Shown: positions 52,619-61,499, counted from the stretch's first letter. The stretch: DNA of 64,000 nt from Pedobacter sp. MC2016-15 (GCF_026239695.1 NZ_JAPIVS010000008.1:203585-267584), one strand, 5' to 3'. The notes: generated by a model not told the origin, from the sequence alone. Made by a program: numbers and translations.

Positions 52619-53419
52619 ATGATAAAGCAACTATTTAGAAGCGAGGCAGCGGTCTCCACTTGTTCAATCGGGATTTTATTATTCATAACTATAATCATTG
52701 TGCTGCAATCAAAAACGGTAAATATGTCTGAAAACCAAATACAAGATAAGTCAGCAATTGATCTGACAACCGAAAATACAGCTCAGGAAACTTTCCAGGA
52801 GATAGGCTTTTTCGGAGAAGTCAAAAAAGACAAGTGGAATGAATTTGTCGGGGCCGTGCGTAATAATATTGCTAATTCACGAAAGGAGCAGCACAATATT
52901 TCATTTAGTTTGTACCAACCTAAGGATGGACAATTGCAACCCATATGGTTTGAACGTTTTGATAATAAGGCGGCCCATGATTTTCACAAGGAACAAAATT
53001 ATTTTAAAAACGCTATTACAGTTATCCAGCAATCTTTAGTAGCTGATGCAAAATCTATAACACTTAAAGTTCTAGATGAGATACCTGTAATCACTCCCAA
53101 GATTAGTCCGCGAACTGCAACAAGTCATTTTGTGATCATGCTGTTAGAAATTGAGCCACATCATAGGGAAACATTTATTGTCGCAATGACCCGTCACATT
53201 TCCTCATCCCGAAAAGCCCGGGGAAACCTGGAGTTCAACCTTTACAGCTATGCTGACGATCCGAATAAATTTGTGCTGATCGAGGGTTGGGGGAGGCATA
53301 CTGACTATGCCGCACAATTAGAAAAGGCTCATATTAAGCAATGGACGGCCGAATTAAAAGAGCTCTTCCTATCCAATCCTATGAACTCCAGGTATATTGT
53401 TAAAGATATATCGCAATAA
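52619..53419 (+). CDS. Membrane-anchored tandem ABM domain protein
   Basis: 266 aa. An N-terminal membrane helix (about 14-31, VSTCSIGILLFITIIIVL) and linker are followed by two ABM-like domains: about 60-145 (FFGEVKKDKWNEFVGAVRNN, ISFSLYQ) and about 165-258 (FVIMLLEIEPHHRETFIVAM, GNLEFNLYS, FVLIEGWG). The two halves are internally similar, a fusion of two usually separate 95-aa units. Next to a TetR gene and aldo-keto reductases. Confidence 0.82.
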   Translation: MIKQLFRSEAAVSTCSIGILLFITIIIVLQSKTVNMSENQIQDKSAIDLTTENTAQETFQEIGFFGEVKKDKWNEFVGAVRNNIANSRKEQHNISFSLYQPKDGQLQPIWFERFDNKAAHDFHKEQNYFKNAITVIQQSLVADAKSITLKVLDEIPVITPKISPRTATSHFVIMLLEIEPHHRETFIVAMTRHISSSRKARGNLEFNLYSYADDPNKFVLIEGWGRHTDYAAQLEKAHIKQWTAELKELFLSNPMNSRYIVKDISQ

Positions 53420-53482
53420 TGAAGAGTAATTAACACTCCATCAATCGTCATCAATTCAAGTCACAATTCATATCAAATCATT

Positions 53483-54328
53483 ATGCAGACAATTAAATTA
53501 AACAACGGTTTAGAAATGCCAATCCTAGGTCTGGGAGTATTCCAGATACCAGACCTTAACAAATGCGAACAGACGGTACTTACTGCTATCAAAGCAGGCT
53601 ATCGCCTGATAGACACCGCATCCTTATATCAGAACGAATCTGCCGTAGGTAAGGCCATAAAAAAAAGTGGCGTGGCCAGAGAAGAACTCTTTATTACTAC
53701 CAAACTTTGGGTACAGGATGCTGGATACGAAAAAACTAAGATAGCATTTGAAAAATCCTTAAAAGAATTACAGCTGGACTACCTGGACTTGTATTTGCTT
53801 CATCAGTCTATGGGTGATTATTACGGTTCATGGCGTGCGATGGAAGAACTGTACAAAGAAGGTAAGATCAGAGCTATTGGAATCAGTAACTTCTTTCCTG
53901 ACAGGGTAGTAGACCTGATCGCCCATAATGAGATTGTACCAGCTGTTAACCAGATTGAGATCAATCCATTCTACCAAAGAACTACTGAGCACGAATTATT
54001 GAAGAAGAACAATATCGTGACTCAATCCTGGGCGTCATTTGCAGAAGGCAAAAATGAGATCTTCAGCAATGATATTCTCACCCGTATCGGTGATAAATAT
54101 GGAAAATCTGTCGCTCAGGTTACCCTACGGTGGTTAGTTCAGCAAGGCATCGCGGTGATCCCAAAATCGGTACGTGAAGAGAGAATGATCGAGAATTTTA
54201 ATGTCTTTGATTTTGAACTAAGTCAGGGGGATATCGATGCAATTGCTACCCTTGACCAAGGTAAAAGCGTTTTCTTTGATCACCGCAATGCAGAAACCGC
54301 GGAGTGGTTAACCAAACTCACATTTTAA
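53483..54328 (+). CDS. Aldo/keto reductase (AKR5-like)
   Basis: 281 aa TIM-barrel. Catalytic tetrad Asp and Tyr in LIDTASLYQNE, Lys in TTKLW, His in YLLHQSM. Ends with IPKSVREERMIENFNVFDFEL. Members reduce diketogluconate or aldehydes with NADPH. The next AKR gene begins 9 bases after its stop. Confidence 0.95.
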   Translation: MQTIKLNNGLEMPILGLGVFQIPDLNKCEQTVLTAIKAGYRLIDTASLYQNESAVGKAIKKSGVAREELFITTKLWVQDAGYEKTKIAFEKSLKELQLDYLDLYLLHQSMGDYYGSWRAMEELYKEGKIRAIGISNFFPDRVVDLIAHNEIVPAVNQIEINPFYQRTTEHELLKKNNIVTQSWASFAEGKNEIFSNDILTRIGDKYGKSVAQVTLRWLVQQGIAVIPKSVREERMIENFNVFDFELSQGDIDAIATLDQGKSVFFDHRNAETAEWLTKLTF

Positions 54329-54336
54329 CCTGTAAA

Positions 54337-55317
54337 ATGATGAAACATATTAAACTTGGAGGCCTTGAGGTTGGCCGTATTGGTCTTGGCGCAATGGGTA
54401 TGTCGGCTTACTACACTATGGGTAAAACCAATGTAGAGGAATCAATCAGGACTCTTCACAGGGCGATAGATTTAGGAATTACAATGATTGATACTGCCGA
54501 AGTGTACGGACCATATACCAATGAAGAACTGGTGGGCAAAGCATTTAAAGGCAAAAGGAAACAGGTGGCCCTGGCGACAAAATTCGGATTGATCTCCCAT
54601 GCTCAGGGAGGTTCAAATGGGATGGACAGCAAACCCTCAAATATCCGCTCTGCTGTAGAAGGATCACTCAGGCGTTTGAATACCGACTATATCGATCTTT
54701 ACTACCAGCACCGGGTTGATCCTAAAATACCTATTGAAGATGTGATCGGTTGCCTCGCCGATCTGGTAAAGGAAGGAAAGATTTTGCATATAGGGCTTTC
54801 TGAAGCAGGAGCAACAACTATTCGCCTTGCGCATGCCATACATCCCATTTCTGCCTTGCAAAGTGAATATTCGTTATGGGTACGTGATCTGGAAACAGAA
54901 ATATTGCCGGTTTTGCGTGAACTGGGTATCGGTCTCGTTCCGTATTCACCTCTTGGACGTGGTTTCCTAACAGGACAGATCAGGTCTACTGACCAGATCG
55001 CAGTGGATGATTGGCGTAAAACGAATCCAAGATTTATGGGTGAGAATTTCATTAAAAACTTAAAGATTCTTAACGAGGTAGAAGCTTTAGCAGCTGAAGT
55101 AGATGCTAAACCAGGTCAGGTTGCACTTGCCTGGTTAATTGCGCAGGGGGAGAATATTGCTCCGATCCCTGGTACTAAGCGCGTGGACCGTTTGGAAGAA
55201 AATGCAGCTGCTGATCTTCTTGAACTTAGCCAGGATCAGATGGAGAGACTAAATACTCTTACACCAGCAGCAGGTGAGCGACTTGAGGAAAAATACATGT
55301 CCTCTATTGAACGTTAG
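54337..55317 (+). CDS. Aldo/keto reductase (AKR13-like)
   Basis: 326 aa from the ATG at 54337. Tetrad: Asp and Tyr in MIDTAEVYGPYTNEE, Lys in ATKFG, His in YYQHRVDP. The C-terminal QGENIAPIPGTKRVDRLEENAAA is typical of the AKR13/YakC-type branch. Follows the AKR5-like gene closely, so probably co-transcribed; a strong hairpin follows. Confidence 0.94.
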   Translation: MMKHIKLGGLEVGRIGLGAMGMSAYYTMGKTNVEESIRTLHRAIDLGITMIDTAEVYGPYTNEELVGKAFKGKRKQVALATKFGLISHAQGGSNGMDSKPSNIRSAVEGSLRRLNTDYIDLYYQHRVDPKIPIEDVIGCLADLVKEGKILHIGLSEAGATTIRLAHAIHPISALQSEYSLWVRDLETEILPVLRELGIGLVPYSPLGRGFLTGQIRSTDQIAVDDWRKTNPRFMGENFIKNLKILNEVEALAAEVDAKPGQVALAWLIAQGENIAPIPGTKRVDRLEENAAADLLELSQDQMERLNTLTPAAGERLEEKYMSSIER

Positions 55318-55374
55318 GCAGTATATTTTTGATGTTTTGATCAGAGCAGGTGATGTGCTGATTTTCCACATCCA

Positions 55375-55404
55375 AGCCCCCAGCCCGGAAAGGGGTTGGG
55401 GGCT
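55375..55404 (+). terminator. Hairpin terminator after the aldo-keto reductases
   Basis: AGCCCCCAGCCC and GGGGTTGGGGGCT pair (one G-U wobble) 58 bases after the AKR13-like stop. GC-rich stem, no long T run. Confidence 0.7.
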
Positions 55405-55491
55405 CTACGATAATTGAACTTATTACTAATAGTAATAGCAAAATATAGACTTCTATTGTTTTGCTAATATTTTTTGGTATTTCTTTGTAGT

Positions 55492-55727
55492 ATGAACGAT
55501 TCTATAGCCATAGTATTACAGAAAGAATTATATAATGTTGAGTTTCCCTTTAATAATTCAATACATTACAGAGTGATGAAGAATAGATTTATTTTAGGAT
55601 GGATATTTGTCCAGCAAGTTAATCTGGAAGATGGACATAACATTTGGGGGGTACTACTAAGGAATTGAGAGAAATAGCTCAAAATCTCGGTTATGTGGTA
55701 GATCTTCACCGAGAGAATCAGGATTGA
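55492..55727 (+). pseudogene. Frameshifted paralogue of the 76-aa gene at 15217
   Basis: The frame from the ATG at 55492 reads MNDSIAIVLQKELYNVEFPF, HYRVMKNRFILGWIFVQQ and then NIWGVLLRN with a premature stop. The other frame continues TTKELREIAQNLGYVVDLHRENQD. One more G in the run of six G at 55646-55651 would restore W-G-G-T-T-K-E-L. It is either a real broken gene, a phase-variable tract or an assembly error. Confidence 0.7.
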
Positions 55728-55882
55728 TTATCCTTGCCCCAATATCGCAATGCTCAAAGATATGATTGAAGTTTATAGCATCTGTCTATTTCGACACATT
55801 TTTCAGCCTGTTCATCACATTTTTCAAAAGGATATATTGTGCAGGGCTAATTTTATCTTCATAACATTTAACAACAATTGAT

Positions 55883-57055
55883 ATGAATAAAATACTTGCT
55901 TTATTAATTTCATTGGGGATCTGTCAAACATTATCGGCCCAACAGATTAAGTTGGATGATAAAAATAAATTCTCAATATACTCAAAATCTGAGAGTTTAG
56001 AGCGAACCTTCTATATTCAATTACCCAAGGATTATGTGAAAGTGAATAAAAAGTACCCCCTAATAGTTTTATTTGATGCACAGGACCAAACCCTATATAA
56101 TTATACTTCCTCAACAATTGATAGGCTAATCTGGACAAATGATATTCCCGAGGCAATTTTTGTCGGTGTATTTCAACACGATAGAAGTAAAGAACTAAAT
56201 GTTGAAAAAAATGAGGCATCATCTGTGCAATTTTTGAATTTTATAAAAAATGAGCTGATTAATCTTTTATGTAGTAAATACCGGTTAAATGGCTTCTATA
56301 CGCTTATAGGTCATTCTTTAGGAGGGCAATTTGTTACAAATGCTATGTTAACCTATCCAGGAACGTTCAGATCTGTAATTAGCATAAGCGGGGCATTAAA
56401 TTATCCTAATAAGGATAATGTTGTCAAGTCGCGCGTAATCAATAAAATCAACAATTTTATAGCCCAAACTCCTGATAGTTTATTTTTGAGGCAGAAGTAT
56501 TATTTCTCAACGGGCGATGATGGCTTTCAGGACAGTGGCTTTTTGTTAGGCGCTTTAAAAGTAGATAGTTTATTCAAGGCAAAGAAACCAAAATCAAAGA
56601 ACTGGCGTTTCGACCTCATAAATGGAGCAAATCATATGACAACACCTCTGATGAGTATTCCTTCTGGATTAACATTTGTATACCATGACTGGCATTTTTC
56701 GGATAGTTTAGCAATGGATATTTTACTTTATCATCGTAATGATCCTTTGAATGTTTTGAAGTCAAAGAAAAGAGATATCATCAAATCTTATGGTACTGAT
56801 ATCTTACTTCCTTATAATTCATATTACCAGTTTGCGGACTATTATCTTAGTAACGCAAAAACTATTGAAGCCGAGGAGTTGGCAAGACAGCTGATAGATA
56901 TCTATCCGAATGATGATGAGCCGTATAACTTAATGGCAGATATACAAAGAAAGAAGGGAGATATCCAAAATGCTATCAAATTTTTAAAGAAGGCACAATC
57001 TAAATCTACAGTAGATAAGTACACTCAAAAGATTAGAGAACTACAAAACGAATAA
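55883..57055 (+). CDS. Secreted esterase family protein with C-terminal TPR
   Basis: 390 aa with signal peptide (MNKILALLISLGICQTLSAQ). The alpha/beta hydrolase of the esterase D type shows YPLIVLFDAQD and the nucleophile elbow GHSLGGQ near residue 147; His of the triad is in GANHMTTP near 255. Residues about 310-385 look like two TPR-type helices (AEELARQLIDIYPNDDEPYNLMADI, IQNAIKFLKKA). It may hydrolyse ester or siderophore conjugates; the substrate is unknown. Confidence 0.85.
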   Translation: MNKILALLISLGICQTLSAQQIKLDDKNKFSIYSKSESLERTFYIQLPKDYVKVNKKYPLIVLFDAQDQTLYNYTSSTIDRLIWTNDIPEAIFVGVFQHDRSKELNVEKNEASSVQFLNFIKNELINLLCSKYRLNGFYTLIGHSLGGQFVTNAMLTYPGTFRSVISISGALNYPNKDNVVKSRVINKINNFIAQTPDSLFLRQKYYFSTGDDGFQDSGFLLGALKVDSLFKAKKPKSKNWRFDLINGANHMTTPLMSIPSGLTFVYHDWHFSDSLAMDILLYHRNDPLNVLKSKKRDIIKSYGTDILLPYNSYYQFADYYLSNAKTIEAEELARQLIDIYPNDDEPYNLMADIQRKKGDIQNAIKFLKKAQSKSTVDKYTQKIRELQNE

Positions 57056-57063
57056 CTTTTAAG

Positions 57064-57385
57064 TCAATAAGATTTAAATAATATCCCTGCTTTGATGCGC
57101 TCATCTTTATAATCTTCGGCCTGACTTGCGTCTGCCAAAAGAGGTTCGGCTCCTAAAGAGAGGCAACAGTATGTGCATCAAACGAATGGCCTACTGCCGT
57201 GATCCGGTTTTTATCTAGCATGTTTTTAAGAATCGGATATGATGCTTCTATCATATCCAATTGATCCAGTTCCGCTTTAAAGGCGGTGATCCGCTGCCGC
57301 CAGCTCTATTTACTTTCCGGATCTGCTAAAAATATACGAACGGCATCGCCATGATCGGCTTGATGATGTTGGGCATTTTCCTTGA
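57064..57385 (-). pseudogene. Alpha/beta hydrolase (dienelactone hydrolase/PAF-acetylhydrolase-like) remnant
   Basis: On the minus strand pieces in different frames read ADHGDAVRIFLADPESK (stop), then SWRQRITAFKAELDQLD, ILKNMLDKNRITAVGHSFDAHTVASL (stop) and GAEPLLADASQAEDYKDERI, KAGILFKSY. This is the pattern W-R-x-R...LDQL...DxxRIAVAGHSFGAHT of the DLH-like hydrolases, with stops and shifts. In the nucleophile elbow the usual Gly after Ser-Phe is replaced by Asp. Confidence 0.72.
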
Positions 57386-57537
57386 ATCTTGCAGAGGATG
57401 TTATTCAAAGTGGCAGAATTGGAACTTCTTAAAGAAGGTGTGTCCCCTTTTATTTTGGTCCACTTTCTCCTATGCTCCTCAATATTAAAACCGGCCAAAG
57501 AAATATTACCCAACGTCCTCAGAAAGATATTGTGTAA

Positions 57538-57882
57538 CTTTGTTGTAATTTGAGTGATATTGTTAATCAGTGTGCTGAGTGGTGCTTTACAGATGGACAC
57601 GCTAAAACTGCCATTACTACGTTTTATAATAATATTAACGATATCGATCAAGTTGACATTGAATTGGCATATGCTCGCTACTGGCACTCAACTGATGATG
57701 ATCTTGATAAAATGCGAAAAAAACAAGCTGAATTCCTGGTCAAACACTTCGTCCCGCCAGCTTGTATAACTAATATAGTAGTTTATGATGCGGAAAGACA
57801 GGCAGAGGTGAAAAAAATTGAAGAAGAATTGAACCTTAATTTGAATATTTACGTTAATCCCAAAGGAAAGTATTATTACTAA
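57538..57882 (+). pseudogene. darT: DarT ADP-ribosyltransferase toxin, N-terminally truncated
   Basis: 110 aa are open from 57550 (a TTG; the frame has a stop at 57535). The sequence matches the C-terminal half of DUF4433/DarT: FTDGHAKTAITTFYNNI, YARYWHST, then DDDLDKMRKKQAEFLVKHFVP, including the catalytic Glu of the RKxQAEFLV motif. The N-terminal NAD+-binding half, about 100 residues, is absent and no start codon with signal sits upstream. The stop overlaps the DarG start (TAATG), the usual DarTG coupling. Confidence 0.8.
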
Positions 57883-58934
57883 TGAGATATATTAAAGGTA
57901 ATTTACTGGATGCATCAACACAGGCATTAGTTAATACGGTCAACACTGTTGGTGTAATGGGGAAAGGTATTGCTCGCCAATTCAAGGAGCGCTTCCCTTT
58001 GAATTTTAAGATCTATCTTGAGGAATGCAAAAAGGGAAATCTAATGCCCGGCAAATTACTGACGGTAAATGACGCTACCCTGGAGGGTGAACGTACGATC
58101 ATTAATTTCCCAACGAAAACAGAGTGGTACAAGAAATCTCAATATAGCTACATTGAGCATGGGCTAGAAGAGTTAGCAAGGGTGATTGTTGAAAAGGACA
58201 TCAAAAGTATTGCTATACCTCCATTGGGTTGCGGTAATGGCGGACTAAAATGGGAAAGGGTTAAGCCTATGATTGAAAAACATCTGGCTGGTCTGACGGA
58301 TGTTGATATTATTGTGTATGAACCCAATGACGAGGTCAAACAAATCTTAAAGCAGCAAGAACTCAATAAGGATGTTAAAATAACTCCCGCCAGGGCAATT
58401 TTATTGTATGCCATGTTTTATTATGACTCCCTCGGTGAAAACACTAGCCTTTTTATTGCAAACAAACTGGCATACTTCCTCCAAAGACTGGGCGAAGGAA
58501 ATTTTAAAAACTTAAAATTTCAGGCACATCACTATGGTCCTTATAGTGTACAGGTTGAACACATGGTACAAGCGATGAATGGTAAGTTTATCAAAGGGCT
58601 TGAGCAAAATGAATTAAAGGCTTTTGAACCCTTTGAATTACAATATTCGAAGCTACCTGAAGTTTCTGAATTCGTAAAAAAGCAACTTACTGCAGATCAA
58701 CAGAATATTATCAAGCAGCTAATCAAGCTTCTTAATGGTTTTCAGTCAGCACTATCAATAGAAATATTAGCATCATTGGATTTTGTTAAAAAGGAGAATC
58801 CGGGAATTAGTAAGGCTGATGCTGCGATTTCGGTGAAATGGTCTGAAAGAAAGCGAAAGCTTTTCAAGGATCGCTACATTGATATTGCCTGGGATCACCT
58901 GCTCAATTACGGGAATCAATTAAATTTTGTTTGA
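57882..58934 (+). CDS. darG: DarG macro-domain antitoxin (ADP-ribosyl glycohydrolase)
   Basis: 350 aa. The N-terminal macro domain (about 1-155) has MRYIKGNLLDASTQALVNTVN, GVMGKGIARQFKERFP and IPPLGCGNGGLKWERVKPMI, the DarG fold that removes ADP-ribose from thymidine in DNA. The C-terminal part (about 170-345) matches the extended DarG toxin-binding region. Both look intact. It directly follows the truncated toxin, so here the antitoxin is probably orphaned. Confidence 0.92.
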   Translation: MRYIKGNLLDASTQALVNTVNTVGVMGKGIARQFKERFPLNFKIYLEECKKGNLMPGKLLTVNDATLEGERTIINFPTKTEWYKKSQYSYIEHGLEELARVIVEKDIKSIAIPPLGCGNGGLKWERVKPMIEKHLAGLTDVDIIVYEPNDEVKQILKQQELNKDVKITPARAILLYAMFYYDSLGENTSLFIANKLAYFLQRLGEGNFKNLKFQAHHYGPYSVQVEHMVQAMNGKFIKGLEQNELKAFEPFELQYSKLPEVSEFVKKQLTADQQNIIKQLIKLLNGFQSALSIEILASLDFVKKENPGISKADAAISVKWSERKRKLFKDRYIDIAWDHLLNYGNQLNFV

Positions 58935-59280
58935 TTTTTTCCGGGGAAGAGGTGTAAAGTGAACTATGTCCACACCACATCACAATTCCTAAAGATTATA
59001 TATAGCCTGACAAGGCACATCCAGCAGGGGCAAGGCTTCAGGGTTAAATTAGAATTTCTTTGTCCTGTACAATAGCTTTGCTCTCAGAGTTGACTTTTCC
59101 TGGCTCAACAACTCTGGATCATTCTTTACAGATTCTTTTCACCACGTTTCGAATCCAATATATTACCCAAATGGTAGGTGATCTCACTCTTAAAGTGATC
59201 TACACCCATCATTTGGCCATCCGCGACACAACGGAATTATTAAGCAGGAAATAAAAAATACGCAATATGCCGCGTTAAAT
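58935..59280. other. Possibly degenerate coding stretch
   Basis: 346 bases. On the minus strand frames read MMGVDHFKSEITYHLGNILD, SKRGEK and then in another frame KESVKNDPELLSQEKSTLRA, KLLYRTKKF. It may be a decayed gene tail, but I recognise no family. No intact gene is present. Confidence 0.3.
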
Positions 59281-59529
59281 TGTGGACCTATGCGGTTCAT
59301 GGCGCTAAAGGATAGCATTAACGGTATAGCCGCCAAAGAGCTTTCCAAAGAATTGTAAGATCTTGAACTTAATGGCCTTATTAAACGCAGTATTTTAAAT
59401 ACTAAACCTATCGCGGTGGAATATTTTTTAACTGATTATGGCGGAACAGTAAAACCAATTATTGAAGTGATCGATGAATGGGGAAAACAATACCGCTCAA
59501 GGTTGATCAACGAAATGAAAGGCAGGTAG
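59281..59529 (+). pseudogene. HxlR regulator remnant with an in-frame stop
   Basis: The forward frame reads CGPMRFMALKDSINGIAAKE, LSKEL, a stop (TAA at 59356), then DLELNGLIKRSIL, PIAVEYFLTDYGGTVKPIIE and VIDEWGKQYRSRL to a stop at 59527. This is the HxlR winged helix, wing and C-terminal helix, with a mutation of a Lys codon to TAA and no N-terminal third. Confidence 0.75.
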
Positions 59530-59566
59530 ATAAAGTGTGTTCAATTAATGATTAAAAATCAGGAGT

Positions 59567-59926
59567 TCATTCGTAAGTCCTGAAAAAAGGAGCAAGCTTT
59601 TTATATCTTCCAAATTCTTTCTCAGCAGCAGCAACAAAATAACCTTTCATTATTTCCTCTACTTTGATTGCAGAGATGCGTCCAGGGCGACCAGGACAGT
59701 ACTTTTCGAAATGATGAGGCGCATAGAATCTCAGATTCTTAACTTTATCTTTTGTTATTAGTTTATATTGTAGTCCACCAGCATCGTAGATATAGTTAGG
59801 ATGCTTTTCATCTCCAATACTTGGGCAACCGTCACCATCAAGGACGTCATCTCTTATCTCCCAGATTTTCTCCTTTGATAATTCCTCCCAAAGTTTACCC
59901 ATTGTCTCCTTATCTGCGACTTTCAA
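59567..59926 (-). CDS. Hypothetical protein, 3' part of a probably split gene
   Basis: 119 aa starting from a TTG overlapping the previous frame by 4 bases (TTGA). Sequence: IWEIRDDVLDGDGCPSIGDE, LQYKLITKDKVKNLRFYAPH, HFEKYCPGRPGR. It has no signal peptide of its own. Joined after the upstream frame it would make a secreted protein of about 240 aa, so a one-base frameshift is likely. Confidence 0.55.
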   Translation of the reverse strand: MKVADKETMGKLWEELSKEKIWEIRDDVLDGDGCPSIGDEKHPNYIYDAGGLQYKLITKDKVKNLRFYAPHHFEKYCPGRPGRISAIKVEEIMKGYFVAAAEKEFGRYKKLAPFFRTYE

Positions 59927-60306
59927 TCAAATAAAGCATTAACATCGGGTGGCTCTTTCATCATCATCATCAGGTTTCGATGGGAGATCAATTTATTCAT
60001 GGCTTTGGGTAGCATCACCAAGGGAGATGGTTGAACCAGGTTTTTGTACCTGTAGGTGTACATGTTTACAGTATCTCCGGTTTTGCTGACCAGGTAATAA
60101 TCCGGATACTGATCTATGATCCCCAAATGGGAAAGAATTATTGTACTGTCGGCCGTTTTCTGTAAAAAGTCGAATAAAGGAGCGTGATCGAAATTTTGAG
60201 CTTTTAAAGCATTTGCGTTCCATAACATTGAGGCAATTAGTGCTATAGAAAGATTTTTTATCTTATTTACGCAATGGTTGTTCAATATGATGTGCAGCAT
60301 GGTCAT
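59923..60306 (-). CDS. Hypothetical secreted protein, 5' part of a probably split gene
   Basis: 127 aa. A signal-like start (LSIALIASMLWNANALKAQ) is followed by LFDFLQKTADSTIILSHLG, YYLVSKTGDTVNMYTYRY and a tail that stops at PDVNALFD just where the 59567 frame begins. The two frames most likely form one gene with a -1 shift near 59925. The family is unknown. Confidence 0.55.
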   Translation of the reverse strand: MTMLHIILNNHCVNKIKNLSIALIASMLWNANALKAQNFDHAPLFDFLQKTADSTIILSHLGIIDQYPDYYLVSKTGDTVNMYTYRYKNLVQPSPLVMLPKAMNKLISHRNLMMMMKEPPDVNALFD

Positions 60307-60323
60307 TATATTTCTTAGAGATA

Positions 60324-60989
60324 TTATGTATTTGCCTCTTCAAAAGCCCTAATTTCGTCCATCCGTTGATCTTCTTCATTGCCAAATGCATCAATTAAAT
60401 GCTTTATTGGAAATTTGAACTTTGCACTGTAAAACATCTCCAGTTTGCTGAAGAAAAGAGACTCAGTTTCAACCGAAAATTTGGATTTTATAATGCGATT
60501 TCTGATAAGCATAAAGGATCGAATCATATAAATTAGCCTGATTGTCGAAATATCCTTTGTAAATATCTCGAAGATATTGTCTTCACTTTCCTTTGCTATT
60601 TTATAGATGTGAGAATTTTCCTCGAGGGCATCATAACCGTACAAATGAATTTCTTTGTCTCCTTGCTTTTGCTTGATGTGAAATGATTCATAGTCTTTTT
60701 CAAGTTGTGTAAAAAGAAGAAATATGATATCGCAATCAGCCTTTACTCTTTGATCCTTGTTACTCTGTAATTGCGCGGTCAGCGCTTCGTATATCAGATA
60801 TGCCGAAAACAGTCCTACAACGGGAGCAGTAATGCCTCCAATCGCACCACCAATGTTTGCAGCCTTGTCCGTGGAAAGATCATAGAATGGAATAAACGCT
60901 GGAATTAAAGCTAATGTTACACTACAAAGAGATAGGAGGGCAAGAATACCCATGATCATCTGTAAAGAATTCTTTTTCATTTTTTCCAA
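60324..60989 (-). CDS. Membrane protein with putative abortive-infection topology
   Basis: 221 aa. Two membrane segments (about 10-30 and 44-66, SLQMIMGILALLSLCSVTLAL and GGAIGGITAPVVGLFSAYLIY) are followed by a long helical cytosolic part with charged coiled segments. This layout recalls the putative phage abortive infection (putAbiC) family, but I cannot confirm it. It lies near the DarG gene. Confidence 0.55.
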   Translation of the reverse strand: MEKMKKNSLQMIMGILALLSLCSVTLALIPAFIPFYDLSTDKAANIGGAIGGITAPVVGLFSAYLIYEALTAQLQSNKDQRVKADCDIIFLLFTQLEKDYESFHIKQKQGDKEIHLYGYDALEENSHIYKIAKESEDNIFEIFTKDISTIRLIYMIRSFMLIRNRIIKSKFSVETESLFFSKLEMFYSAKFKFPIKHLIDAFGNEEDQRMDEIRAFEEANT

Positions 60990-61097
60990 TCTTAGGTTAA
61001 ATGATTACTTAGCAACTACCTAGCTGAAATTTACTCAAATAATTTTAATCCAACGAAACCTTTTATCAATCCTACATTACAGGATAACATTTGGAAT

Positions 61098-61270
61098 TTA
61101 GTAGTTCCCCTTTTCCGGGATACAGTACCTAACACTACCCCTCGGATTATCCATATCTCCTTCGTAACGTGGTATCATGTGACAATGGAAGTGGAATACA
61201 GTTTGTCCGGCCTATTGGCAGCAATTCATATAAATATTAAAACCGTCAGGCTATCTTTGATCTATATCTT
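61098..61270 (-). pseudogene. HIT-family hydrolase C-terminal remnant
   Basis: On the minus strand the frame reads PDGFNIYMNCCQ, a stop, AGQTVFHFHCHMIPRYEGDM, DNPRGSVRYCIPEKGNY and a stop at 61098. HFHCHMIP is the HIT histidine triad. Only the last third of a roughly 140-aa enzyme is present, with one in-frame stop and another just upstream. Confidence 0.72.
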
Positions 61271-61499
61271 ATCCAGCAGGCTGTGGGGAATGGTATTCCG
61301 TAACAAACGCCTCAGATAAGCAAAGGTCACTGCTGCACTATTGATACCCGATAGGGATTTTCATCGGTAGTTTCTTTGATTCCGGCAATCCGTAAAATAA
61401 TGAGCTAAAAGCTTTATATCTTTGTAGCATAAAACAACAACTCTAGTATACATCTAAATTTCTCACGCAATCCATTCAAGCTGCCTTGCAGTACACTTC

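Noticed and set aside
57310..57687. 125-codon reverse frame near the DarT fragment
   Set aside because: It overlaps the DarT reading on the other strand and its end only partly coincides with the hydrolase remnant; a shadow frame.
59060..59254. 64-codon forward frame
   Set aside because: No coding character; the minus strand looks slightly more coding but is also degenerate.
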